Assembly (NCBI GenBank): GCA_035273665.1 | Contig: DATEOW010000012.1 | Location: 1-8,278 of the forward strand | Origin: DATEEW01 sp035273665 | Lineage (GTDB): Bacteria > Pseudomonadota > Gammaproteobacteria > Burkholderiales > SG8-39 | Direction: 5' to 3' | Length of the DNA: 8,278 bases | Shown here: piece after piece, positions 1-5,786 of the stretch | Layout of the letters: the number at the start of each line of letters is the position of its first letter | Position numbering within the stretch: position 1 is the stretch's first letter | Translations under genes and position numbers: made by a program | Notes under the pieces: generated by a model | The model's input: the letters and a program-made list of their open reading frames with translations, nothing else | What the model was told of the DNA's origin: nothing | Database searches by the model: none

Positions 1-704
1 TTCGATTTATCAGTCAGGACGGCACGAGGCTGTCGGGCTGGTTCATTCCGGCGAAGGGATATCCAAACCCCAAGGATGCCAAAGGGACAGTCATTCAGTT
101 TCACGGCAATGCGCAGAACATGTCTGCTCATTGGCGGTTCGTGGAATGGTTGCCGCAGCGTGGTTTCAATATTTTTGTTTTCGACTACCGCGGCTACGGC
201 GAGTCGGAGGGAAGCCCGGAGCCCAAAGGCGTCTTCGAAGATTCCGACGCCGCGCTGACCTATCTGCGCTCTCGTGCAGATGTAGACCCGGAAAGGCTGC
301 TCGTTTTCGGACAAAGTCTCGGGGGCACAAACGCCATCGCGGTGGTGGGCGCCGGAAATCGCGCTGGGGTCAAGGCGGTCGCCATCGAGGCCACATTTTT
401 CTCGTACTCGGCGATCGCAGGGGAGAAAGTTTCCGGAATAGGGTGGCTCCTGGACGATACCTACAGCGCAAAAAACTATATCGCCAAGATCGCGCCGATT
501 CCTCTGCTTTTCATGCACGGAACGACCGACGCCGTAATTCCTTACACCCACACAACGAAATTAATGGAGCTTGCCCGGCAACCGAAAACTTTGCTCCGGG
601 TGGAAGGCGCGGGCCATCTGGAAATTCTGACCGGCCGTTTCGGCGACAGATATCAGCGCGAGCTGCTTCATTTCTTTGAGGACGCGCTGGCGGACAAGCG
701 ATAA
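1..704 (+). CDS. alpha/beta-hydrolase (serine hydrolase), 5'-truncated by the window edge
   Basis: The reading frame enters open from position 3 and ends at TAA 702-704, so 233 residues are visible and the N-terminus is missing. The ATG at 120 is internal: the frame is open upstream and already carries fold-defining sequence, including the oxyanion-hole HGN motif (VIQFHGNAQN, visible residues 30-39). Other alpha/beta-hydrolase marks follow in order: FDYRGYGES after strand 4, the nucleophile elbow GQSLGG (Ser about 105), the acid in FMHGTTDAVIPY (Asp about 176) and the base in GAGHLEI (His about 205). The full catalytic triad is therefore present. The pattern fits the BEM46/YfhR-like or S33-type hydrolases, often membrane-anchored at the N-terminus, but that end cannot be seen. 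The substrate cannot be read from the sequence; esterase, thioesterase or peptidase are all possible. It converges on the transglutaminase-like gene with 2 bp between the stop codons, leaving no room for a separate terminator. Confidence 0.9.
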   Translation, partial: RFISQDGTRLSGWFIPAKGYPNPKDAKGTVIQFHGNAQNMSAHWRFVEWLPQRGFNIFVFDYRGYGESEGSPEPKGVFEDSDAALTYLRSRADVDPERLLVFGQSLGGTNAIAVVGAGNRAGVKAVAIEATFFSYSAIAGEKVSGIGWLLDDTYSAKNYIAKIAPIPLLFMHGTTDAVIPYTHTTKLMELARQPKTLLRVEGAGHLEILTGRFGDRYQRELLHFFEDALADKR

Positions 705-706
705 GT

Positions 707-1552
707 TCAACGCTTCTCGATCTGAATATCGAAGTGCGTTTTCACCTCGCAAGGCTCATGGGAGCCGACGACGGGGGCGGCGCCGCTGACGGTCGAAGCG
801 GCGGCGAGGGGGATATAGTTTTCCGCGCTGAGTAGACCCAAAGTCGGATCGAAGCCGATCCATCCCGCGCCGGGCAGATAGACCTCCGCCCAGGCATGCA
901 GCTCCGCGCTTTGTTGATGCGACTCGTTCAATTGAATCTGGTAACCGGAGATGAAGCGTGCGGCCAAGTTCAAATGCCGCACGATGTGGATGAACAGCCA
1001 AGCGCTGTCGCGGCACGAGCCGCTTTTTAGTTGAAGTGTTTGCTCCGGCGTTTGCACCCCTTCTTCGCCGCGCTTGCGGTAACCGATGCTGTCGTAAATC
1101 CTGCGATTCAGATTGACGAGCATGTCGACGGTGTTCTGCGAGGGTGAAGAACGCGTATGAATATCGTCGATCACCTCTCGCGTCAACGCTTCGCAGCTTT
1201 GCTTCTGCAAATAAGGCGACAAGTTATTGCGCAGCGATTCCTCGTAGCTGAAAGGAAAGCGTTGCGCGTAGTCTTCCACTAAAAATGAAAAGGGATCGAG
1301 CGGCCGTAGCTCTGACTCCAGACGAATCTTGAGCGCTAAACGAGGGGTCGCTTCGGCGAAGATGACCCGTGCGACGCTGTTCCCCAGCGCGTCTTGATAC
1401 CAATAGAGCTTATGCGATGCAGGGATGACCTCGAGCGAGTACCGGCTGCCCTCGAGCGCTCCCGGCATCGGGCGCAACCGAATCTCGTGCGGTCCCAGTG
1501 TTACGGGGCGGTCGAACTCGTAGACGCTGGAATGAGACAAGGCGATGCGCAT
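707..1552 (-). CDS. transglutaminase-like cysteine peptidase/transferase (COG1305 type), last gene of the Anbu operon
   Basis: This is a 281-residue protein with the usual two-part layout of bacterial transglutaminase-like proteins. A beta-rich N-terminal domain spans about residues 1-90 (starting MRIALSHSSVYEFDRPV), and the papain-like transglutaminase core spans about 110-245. The catalytic triad is intact: Cys180 in SGSCRDSAWLF, His219 in ELHAWAEVYLPG and Asp235 in WIGFDPT. No signal peptide is evident, so it is probably cytoplasmic. Members of this family either hydrolyse or transfer acyl groups at amide bonds. In this operon it is expected to act on a peptide or amide product related to the ATP-grasp, alpha-E and Anbu proteins, but the substrate is unknown. 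The ATG at 1552 is supported by GAGG at 1561-1558, five nt upstream and overlapping the Anbu TGA stop (1562-1560), which points to translational coupling. The family assignment is firm; the reaction is not. Confidence 0.92.
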   Translation of the reverse strand: MRIALSHSSVYEFDRPVTLGPHEIRLRPMPGALEGSRYSLEVIPASHKLYWYQDALGNSVARVIFAEATPRLALKIRLESELRPLDPFSFLVEDYAQRFPFSYEESLRNNLSPYLQKQSCEALTREVIDDIHTRSSPSQNTVDMLVNLNRRIYDSIGYRKRGEEGVQTPEQTLQLKSGSCRDSAWLFIHIVRHLNLAARFISGYQIQLNESHQQSAELHAWAEVYLPGAGWIGFDPTLGLLSAENYIPLAAASTVSGAAPVVGSHEPCEVKTHFDIQIEKR

Positions 1553-1557
1553 CGCGA

Positions 1558-1561
1558 CCTC
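1558..1561 (-). promoter_or_regulatory. Shine-Dalgarno GAGG of the transglutaminase gene, overlapping the Anbu stop
   Basis: Read on the minus strand, GAGG lies 5 nt before the ATG at 1552 and shares bases with the TGA stop of the Anbu gene. Ribosomes finishing Anbu would be placed to reinitiate here. Confidence 0.6.
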
Positions 1562-2291
1562 AATGCGCCGGATCGAGATAGGGATCGGGCAGTTCCGCGA
1601 AAATCTGCCGCAGTCCGTCGCTCCACAAATGGTGAATCATGCGGAAATAAGGATCTTCCTCAGTGATGCGCTTATACAGACCGATGCGCAAGGAATCGTT
1701 GCGATAGGTGCACAGGTCGATGGGCAGTCCGACTGAAACGTTCGACCGCATGGTCGAATCGAAGGAAATCAGCAAGCATTTGGCGGCGTCTCGGAGCGGC
1801 GTATGGGACTTGATGACGCGGTCGATGATCGGCTTGCCGTATTTGGTCTCGCCGATCTGGAAGAAGGGAGACTCGGGTTGCGCTTCAAGAATTTCGCCTT
1901 CGCATCGGAGCAGGAAAAGACGCGGCTGCTCGCCGCGGACTTGCCCGCCGATAATGAAATTCGCGCTCACTTCCACATTCCCTTGTTGCAGGTAGGGGCC
2001 GTCGCGTTGCTTGACTTCATGTAGGCACTGGGAGAGGAGTTCGGCCACATCGAGCATTGAGCTGCAACTCGATAGGGCGTGTGCGTCGCGATTGCGCCGA
2101 TCGAGGGCGTTGATGGCGCTTTGGGTCACCGAAAGATTGCCCGAGCTGAGAATGACGAATACGTAGTCGCCCGGTTGCTCGTAAATGCGCATTTTGCGGA
2201 AGCTCGACACATGATCGACGCCGGCATTGGTGCGTGAATCCGAGGCGAAGACCAAGCCTTCGTCGAGCAGAACAGCGACGCAATAGGTCAC
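1560..2291 (-). CDS. anbu: Anbu, proteasome-like N-terminal threonine hydrolase
   Basis: This is a 243-residue protein, the usual length for Anbu (COG3484), a bacterial relative of HslV and the proteasome beta subunits. Translation starts at GTG 2291-2289 and the second residue is Thr. Removal of the initiator Met would expose Thr as the N-terminal nucleophile, as in the family. The proteasome-fold catalytic helpers are visible: Asp18 in FASDSRTN (17 in mature numbering) and Lys33 in FRKMRIY (32 mature). There is no propeptide. Further family marks are the N-terminal strands TYCVAVLLDEGLVFASDSR, the SANFIIGGQ strand at about residue 108, and the GETKYGKPIIDR segment. Such proteins assemble into cytosolic rings or helical lock-washer oligomers; the natural substrate is not known. 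It sits 10 nt after alpha-E, with GAGG overlapping that gene's stop. The start could not be the ATG at 2293, which runs into TGA at once. No ATPase unfoldase gene is adjacent, unlike hslVU. Confidence 0.95.
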   Translation of the reverse strand: MTYCVAVLLDEGLVFASDSRTNAGVDHVSSFRKMRIYEQPGDYVFVILSSGNLSVTQSAINALDRRNRDAHALSSCSSMLDVAELLSQCLHEVKQRDGPYLQQGNVEVSANFIIGGQVRGEQPRLFLLRCEGEILEAQPESPFFQIGETKYGKPIIDRVIKSHTPLRDAAKCLLISFDSTMRSNVSVGLPIDLCTYRNDSLRIGLYKRITEEDPYFRMIHHLWSDGLRQIFAELPDPYLDPAH

Positions 2292-2299
2292 ATCGATTT

Positions 2300-2303
2300 C
2301 CTC
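2300..2303 (-). promoter_or_regulatory. Shine-Dalgarno GAGG supporting the GTG start of Anbu
   Basis: On the minus strand GAGG lies 8 nt before GTG 2291-2289 and overlaps the TGA stop of the alpha-E gene (2304-2302). It supports the GTG start and suggests that Anbu translation is coupled to alpha-E. Confidence 0.65.
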
Positions 2304-3261
2304 AAGCGTAGGCAGGCACGAGAAAGTGCTTGTCGATTTCGGCGTGCAGCGTTTGGATCTTGTCGAGGAAGTCGGTCAGATACTCGTGCAAGCCTTCGTC
2401 CATGATGTGTGGCGTCTTGCCGTAATGCAACTGCGCATGGATTTCTCCCGCCAGCCGTTCCGGTTCCATGGATTCCCCGTCGCATAGTTCCGCGAGGATA
2501 TCGTAAGTTTCGTTCATGCATGCGTGAAGACTGCGCGGAACGTCCGCGCGCAGAATAAGCAGCTCGGCCACGCGGTGCGGCGTGATGGTGTCGCGATAGA
2601 TTTTGCGATAGGCATTGAAGGCGGACAGCGAGCGCAGCAGCGCCGACCATTGGTAGTAGTCCACCGCGCCACCCACATCTTCCACCGAGGGCAGTAGGGT
2701 GTGGTACTTGACGTCGAGGATGCGCGCCGTATTGTCCGCGCGTTCGAGAAAGGTCCCCACGCGCGAAAAGGCATAGCCTTCGTCGCGCAACATCGTTCCG
2801 TAGGTCACGCCGCGAAAAAGATGCGAGCGATCTTTTACCCAGTCGAAGAACTCGCTCACCCCGCCACGGGTAATACGGCCGTAGTCCTGCGCGCGCATTT
2901 CGAGCCAGGTGGCGTTGAGGCTTTCCCACATCTCGATGGTGATCGCGCCACGCTGCGCACGTGCGTTGTCGCGTGCCGCTTCCAGGCAGCAATAGATGGA
3001 CGAGGAGTTCCGCGGGTCCAGCACCATGAAGCGCAGGATATTCTCGGCGCTCAGTTCCGAGTAAGAAGCGTAGTAGTCGCTTTCAAGGCCATTGATAATG
3101 AGTGGGACCGACCACGGCTCCAACCATTTCTCGCCCGGTTCCATGATGCGATAGGGCAGCAGCGACATGCGATAAGTGATGTCGAGCATGCGAGCGGTAT
3201 TCTCCGCGCGTTCGATCTGGCGCGACATCCAATATAAATCGTTGGCGGTTCTACTCAGCAT
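2302..3261 (-). CDS. alpha-E domain protein (COG2307 type)
   Basis: This is a 319-residue, largely helical protein beginning MLSRTANDLYWMSR, the classic opening of alpha-E proteins. The signature ERAENTARML occurs at residues 17-26 and again as ERADNTARIL at 173-182. A weaker related segment, EAARDNARAQRG, lies at about 94-105. The repeats indicate the internal duplication typical of the family. No enzymatic motif is evident. Alpha-E proteins almost always sit beside circularly permuted ATP-grasp genes and are thought to help that enzyme act, perhaps as a subunit or substrate-binding partner; this is inference from context. The frame stays open to an ATG at 3312, which would add 17 residues (MSSLGRLRRIATVGGSY). 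I chose 3261 because AGGAGG lies exactly 7 nt upstream and because the family normally starts MLSRTA. It is 141 nt downstream of the ATP-grasp gene and 10 nt upstream of Anbu. Confidence 0.93.
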   Translation of the reverse strand: MLSRTANDLYWMSRQIERAENTARMLDITYRMSLLPYRIMEPGEKWLEPWSVPLIINGLESDYYASYSELSAENILRFMVLDPRNSSSIYCCLEAARDNARAQRGAITIEMWESLNATWLEMRAQDYGRITRGGVSEFFDWVKDRSHLFRGVTYGTMLRDEGYAFSRVGTFLERADNTARILDVKYHTLLPSVEDVGGAVDYYQWSALLRSLSAFNAYRKIYRDTITPHRVAELLILRADVPRSLHACMNETYDILAELCDGESMEPERLAGEIHAQLHYGKTPHIMDEGLHEYLTDFLDKIQTLHAEIDKHFLVPAYA

Positions 3262-3268
3262 ATAAGAA

Positions 3269-3274
3269 CCTCCT
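3269..3274 (-). promoter_or_regulatory. consensus Shine-Dalgarno AGGAGG of the alpha-E gene
   Basis: The minus strand reads AGGAGG followed by TTCTTAT and ATG (3261), a 7-nt spacer. It is the strongest ribosome binding site in the window. It decides the alpha-E start against the ATG 51 nt upstream, which would place this site inside the coding region. Confidence 0.85.
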
Positions 3275-3285
3275 ACGGTCGCGAT

Positions 3286-3298
3286 CCGGCGCAGCCGG
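3286..3298 (-). other. small GC-rich hairpin upstream of the alpha-E ribosome binding site
   Basis: CCGGC-TGC-GCCGG on the minus strand can form a 5-bp stem with a 3-nt loop, ending 11 nt before AGGAGG. There is no U tract, so it is not a standard terminator. It may be an mRNA structure that protects or tunes the downstream part of the operon, or it may be chance in GC-rich DNA. Confidence 0.35.
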
Positions 3299-3378
3299 CC
3301 GAGCGAGGACATAGCCAGGCATCGCTCCGGGCGATTTGAAACTCGCGATTGCGATCACAAAGGACCTATCTCGAAGGG

Positions 3379-3393
3379 CGCGGTTCAACCGCG
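3379..3393. repeat. 15-bp inverted repeat just after the ATP-grasp stop codon
   Basis: CGCGGTT-C-AACCGCG on the + strand is a perfect 7-bp-arm palindrome around one base, starting 9 nt beyond the ATP-grasp stop codon (3405-3403). As RNA it can fold as CGCGG-TTGAA-CCGCG. No T run follows, so readthrough is expected. Roles as an RNA processing or stability element, or as a weak attenuator, are possible. The rest of the 141-nt spacer (3262-3402) shows no convincing promoter or small gene. Confidence 0.45.
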
Positions 3394-3402
3394 ATGCATT
3401 CG

Positions 3403-4827
3403 TCACGCTTGTAACACCCACGTATCTTTGGTGCCGCCGCCTTGTGAGGAGTTGACGACGAGCGAAGCCTCTTCCAACGCAACGCGCGTTAGTCCGCCGG
3501 GCACCATGCAAATCTGTTTGCCTGAAAGCACAAAGGGCCGCAAGTCCACGTGGCGCGGTGCGATGCCTTGATCGACATAGGTGGGGCAGGTCGACAGCGC
3601 CAGCGTCGGCTGTGCAATGTATTTGTCGGGTTGGGCCAGGATGCGCTCGCGAAAATCGTCGCGCTGCTGCTGAGTCGATGCGGGACCGACCAGCATGCCG
3701 TAACCGCCGGAGCCGTGTACTTCCTTGATGACCAGTTCGTGCAAATGATCCAGCACATATTTGAGATCGTCCTTCTTGCGCAACTGCCAGGTCGGCACGT
3801 TCTGCAGAATCGGTTTTTCGTTGAGGTAGTACTCGATCATGTCCGGCACGTGCGGATAGATCGATTTGTCATCCGCGACGCCGGTGCCGATGGCATTGGC
3901 GAGCGTCACGTTGCCCGCCTTGTACGCCGAGAACAATCCCGATACGCCGAGCGTGGAATCTTTACGAAAAACTTGCGGATCGAGGTAATCGTCATCGACC
4001 CGGCGATAGATCACATGGACCCGCTTCGGCCCGCGCGTCGTTCGCATGTACGCTTTGTTGTCACGTACGAGTAAGTCCTGCCCTTCCACCAGTTCGATGC
4101 CCATCTGCTGCGCGAGGAAGGTGTGCTCGAAATAAGCGGAGTTATAGGAACCGGGCGTGAGTAAGACGACAGTCGGATCAGCCACGCCTGCCGGCGCCAT
4201 CTGCCGCAGGGTTTCTAGCAGCAGGTCGGGATAGTGATCGATCGGCGCGACCGGGTTGCGAGAAAAGAGTTCGGGAAAAAGCCGCATCATCACTTTGCGG
4301 TTCTCCAGCATGTACGACACGCCGGAAGGCACGCGCAAGTTGTCCTCCAGGACATAGAACTCGCCTTCGCCCGCACGCACGACATCGACGCCGGCAATAT
4401 GCGCATAGGTATCGCCCGGCACGTCCATGCCCTGCATGACCGCGCGATACTGCGCGTTGTCGAGGACCTTCCTCGGCGGAATGATGCCTTCGCGCAGGAT
4501 CGACTGCTCGTGATAGATATCGTGTAAAAAAAGATTGAGTGTCTTCACCCGTTGCGCCAAACCGCGGGCGAGCAGATCCCAATCCGCCGCGGGCAGAATG
4601 CGCGGGATCAGGTCAAAAGGAATCAGCCGCTCGGCGCTCGCGTCTTCGCCGTAAACGGTGAAGGTAATGCCGACCCGATGGAACATGACGTCGGCTTCCT
4701 TGCGCTTTTGCGCAACGTAATCCGGCGTCAGTTTGGCGGCCCATTGGTCGTACGCCTGGTAATGCGGCAGTACATCCATCCCCTTGCCCCGCATCTCGTC
4801 GAAAAACAGGGTGGGTCTTGCAGTCAT
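3403..4827 (-). CDS. circularly permuted ATP-grasp protein (COG2308 type), first gene of the Anbu operon
   Basis: This is a 474-residue protein of the usual family length. It has the characteristic opening (MTARPTLFFDEMRGKGM, then VLPHYQAYDQW) and the family closing segment (SSQGGGTKDTWVLQA). Diagnostic segments in order are FHRVGITFTVYG at about 49-60, IPFDLIPRIL at 69-78, VLEDNLRVPSGVSYMLENR at 159-177, VVLLTPGSYNSAYFEH at 220-235, IYRRVDDDYLDP at 273-284, NAIGTGVADDKSIYPHVP at 311-328, and the glycine-rich nucleotide loop IKEVHGSGGYGMLVGP at 367-382. ATP-grasp enzymes join a carboxylate to an amine through an acyl phosphate. The order here is the circular permutation typical of this group, proposed to be an amide- or peptide-forming ligase; substrates are unknown. 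The ATG at 4827 has GGGAG at 4836-4832 with a short 4-nt spacer. A sigma-54-type promoter lies immediately upstream. Confidence 0.94.
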   Translation of the reverse strand: MTARPTLFFDEMRGKGMDVLPHYQAYDQWAAKLTPDYVAQKRKEADVMFHRVGITFTVYGEDASAERLIPFDLIPRILPAADWDLLARGLAQRVKTLNLFLHDIYHEQSILREGIIPPRKVLDNAQYRAVMQGMDVPGDTYAHIAGVDVVRAGEGEFYVLEDNLRVPSGVSYMLENRKVMMRLFPELFSRNPVAPIDHYPDLLLETLRQMAPAGVADPTVVLLTPGSYNSAYFEHTFLAQQMGIELVEGQDLLVRDNKAYMRTTRGPKRVHVIYRRVDDDYLDPQVFRKDSTLGVSGLFSAYKAGNVTLANAIGTGVADDKSIYPHVPDMIEYYLNEKPILQNVPTWQLRKKDDLKYVLDHLHELVIKEVHGSGGYGMLVGPASTQQQRDDFRERILAQPDKYIAQPTLALSTCPTYVDQGIAPRHVDLRPFVLSGKQICMVPGGLTRVALEEASLVVNSSQGGGTKDTWVLQA

Positions 4828-4856
4828 ATGGCTCCCGAGCTATGTAAAGGCCTCTC

Positions 4857-4873
4857 AGCAACCGCTGTGCCAG
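4857..4873 (-). promoter_or_regulatory. sigma-54 (RpoN) promoter of the ATP-grasp/alpha-E/Anbu/transglutaminase operon
   Basis: The minus strand reads CTGGCAC-AGCGG-TTGCT, against the consensus YTGGCACG-N4-TTGCW. The invariant GG (-24) and GC (-12) are both present and separated by exactly 10 bp. Only the G after TGGCAC differs (A here). Counting 12 nt from the GC puts the transcript start near 4846, leaving about 19 nt of leader, enough to hold the GGGAG ribosome binding site. The position and strand are right for the whole operon. This is a sequence match only; transcription is not shown. Confidence 0.72.
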
Positions 4874-4879
4874 TTAAAA
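4859..4879 (-). repeat. copy 1 of a 21-nt near-repeat, overlapping the sigma-54 promoter
   Basis: The minus strand contains TTTTAACTGG, then C, ACAGCG, G, TTG. The same string with T and A at the two single-base positions occurs at 5755-5775 in the first codons of mtfA. Identity is 19 of 21 on the same strand. Confidence 0.5.
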
Positions 4880-4889
4880 CCGGCCTAGA

Positions 4890-4926
4890 TGGTGCAATAG
4901 AGGTTCTGAGCGCACGCCCGGAGTGC
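4890..4926 (-). promoter_or_regulatory. possible NtrC-type enhancer sites upstream of the sigma-54 promoter
   Basis: Two elements lie upstream of the promoter. One is GCAC-N7-GTGC at 4912-4926, with the arm spacing of the NtrC consensus (TGCACYA-N3-TRGTGCA). It is centred about 73 nt before the predicted transcript start. The other is a complete half-site, TGCACCA, at 4896-4890 with a poor second half. The inner bases of the palindrome do not match well, and NtrC sites are often farther upstream, so the call is tentative. The palindrome, extended to CGCAC/GTGCG, could instead form a weak hairpin after mtfA; no T tract follows it. Confidence 0.35.
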
Positions 4927-4934
4927 GGTGCTGC

Positions 4935-5780
4935 TTAAACTGCCACTTTCGGGTGCATGCGGGCGCCCGTATCTTGTTTATAGAAGAGGCAGAGCTGTTC
5001 GTACAAGCGGCCGAAATGTGTCTGCAAAGCAACCGGCGTCACGAAAAAGTGTTCGCTCATGACGGCAAAGAATTCGGCGGGATCTTCCGCGCCATAAGCA
5101 TCGAAGGGCAGCGTCTTCCCCTGCGAGTCCAGCGGTTGTAAAGCCTCACTGTCTCCCGAAATCGCCTGCCCGCGCTCGACGGCACGACAAAACCTCGCAT
5201 AAGCCGCTTCCAGCGTATCGAACCACTGCCGCGCGTCCATCTCGGCATGCGGCCAGGGAAAACCATCCGCATCAAGCTTGTGCAGCATGTCGAGCTTGTG
5301 AGCGAACTCATGAATCACCACGTTGCAGGCGCGATCCGTCTGCTTCGACGCTGCGGCGATGTCTTCCCAGGACAGCACCACCGGTCCGTCGGCAGAGGTT
5401 TCGCCTGCAAGCTCATCGCGCCATTCATGTACGACTCCGGCGTGATCCACGTGTTTGCGGTTTACCAGGAAACCGCCAGGGTACACGATGATGCCTACCC
5501 AACCGGCGTAATAACGCAGGCCAAGATTCAGAATCGGATAACAGGCCTGGAGCGCAATGGAGAGCCGGATGTCCTCGGTGAGCGCTAAACCGGCGGCGCC
5601 ATGCATTTCTTTTTCATGCAAAAAAAGCACGGCGAGCTCGCGTAGGCGACGACGTTCGTCCGGGTCAAGCGGATGCAAGAACGGCAGTTCGCTTTCAACG
5701 CGCTGCCACTGCGCGTCGTCGATGCGCGTATTGCGCAAAATACGCCGGCGCCGCCAATCGCTGTACCAGTTAAAAAGCAT
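4935..5780 (-). CDS. mtfA: MtfA-type zinc metallopeptidase (peptidase family M90)
   Basis: This is a 281-residue protein with the zinc-binding HExxH motif as HEFAH at residues 157-161 (VVIHEFAHKLDML). A downstream conserved segment, AEDPAEFFAVMSEHFF (about 231-246), supplies acidic candidates for the third ligand, Glu236 or Glu243. Other segments typical of MtfA are LEFA-region equivalents LRELAVLFLHEKEMHGAAG, the aromatic GLRYYAGWVGIIVYPGGF (87-104) and PVVLSWEDI (133-141). In E. coli, MtfA binds the glucose repressor Mlc and is a zinc-dependent peptidase; whether Mlc exists in this organism is unknown. No signal peptide is seen, so it is probably cytoplasmic. The start at ATG 5780 agrees with the family N-terminus, but no Shine-Dalgarno is present. 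A CATAAT box only 8 nt upstream suggests a leaderless mRNA. The gene precedes the Anbu operon in the same direction with a 107-bp gap, so some readthrough is possible. Confidence 0.93.
   Translation of the reverse strand: MLFNWYSDWRRRRILRNTRIDDAQWQRVESELPFLHPLDPDERRRLRELAVLFLHEKEMHGAAGLALTEDIRLSIALQACYPILNLGLRYYAGWVGIIVYPGGFLVNRKHVDHAGVVHEWRDELAGETSADGPVVLSWEDIAAASKQTDRACNVVIHEFAHKLDMLHKLDADGFPWPHAEMDARQWFDTLEAAYARFCRAVERGQAISGDSEALQPLDSQGKTLPFDAYGAEDPAEFFAVMSEHFFVTPVALQTHFGRLYEQLCLFYKQDTGARMHPKVAV
5755..5775 (-). repeat. copy 2 of the 21-nt near-repeat, within mtfA codons 2-9
   Basis: This matches 19 of 21 bases of the segment at 4859-4879. Here it encodes part of FNWYSDW at the MtfA N-terminus. 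Because T replaces C in TGGTAC, this copy is a poorer sigma-54 match. Confidence 0.5.
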
Positions 5781-5786
5781 GGGTCA

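Noticed and set aside
120..122. ATG at 120 as the start of the hydrolase gene
   Set aside because: The frame is open to the window edge and the oxyanion-hole HGN motif lies upstream of this ATG, so the gene must begin outside the window.
1560..2291. HslV, the protease of the HslUV complex, instead of Anbu
   Set aside because: At 243 residues it is much longer than typical HslV (about 175). There is no hslU next to it, and the MTYCVAVLLDEGLVFASDSRTN opening and the neighbourhood are those of Anbu.
2701..3237. A 178-codon + strand open frame antisense to alpha-E, and similar long frames opposite the ATP-grasp gene (3550-4074)
   Set aside because: They lie wholly inside well-identified genes on the other strand, have no recognisable motifs, and have compositions expected of GC-rich shadow frames.
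3259..3312. Upstream ATG at 3312 as the alpha-E start, adding 17 residues
   Set aside because: The extension lacks the family opening, and it would put the consensus AGGAGG inside the gene. ATG 3261 has ideal spacing to that site and starts MLSRTA as expected.
3262..3402. Internal promoter in the ATP-grasp/alpha-E spacer based on TTGAAC
   Set aside because: TTGAAC lies within the palindrome, and no acceptable -10 box occurs at 16-18 bp downstream.
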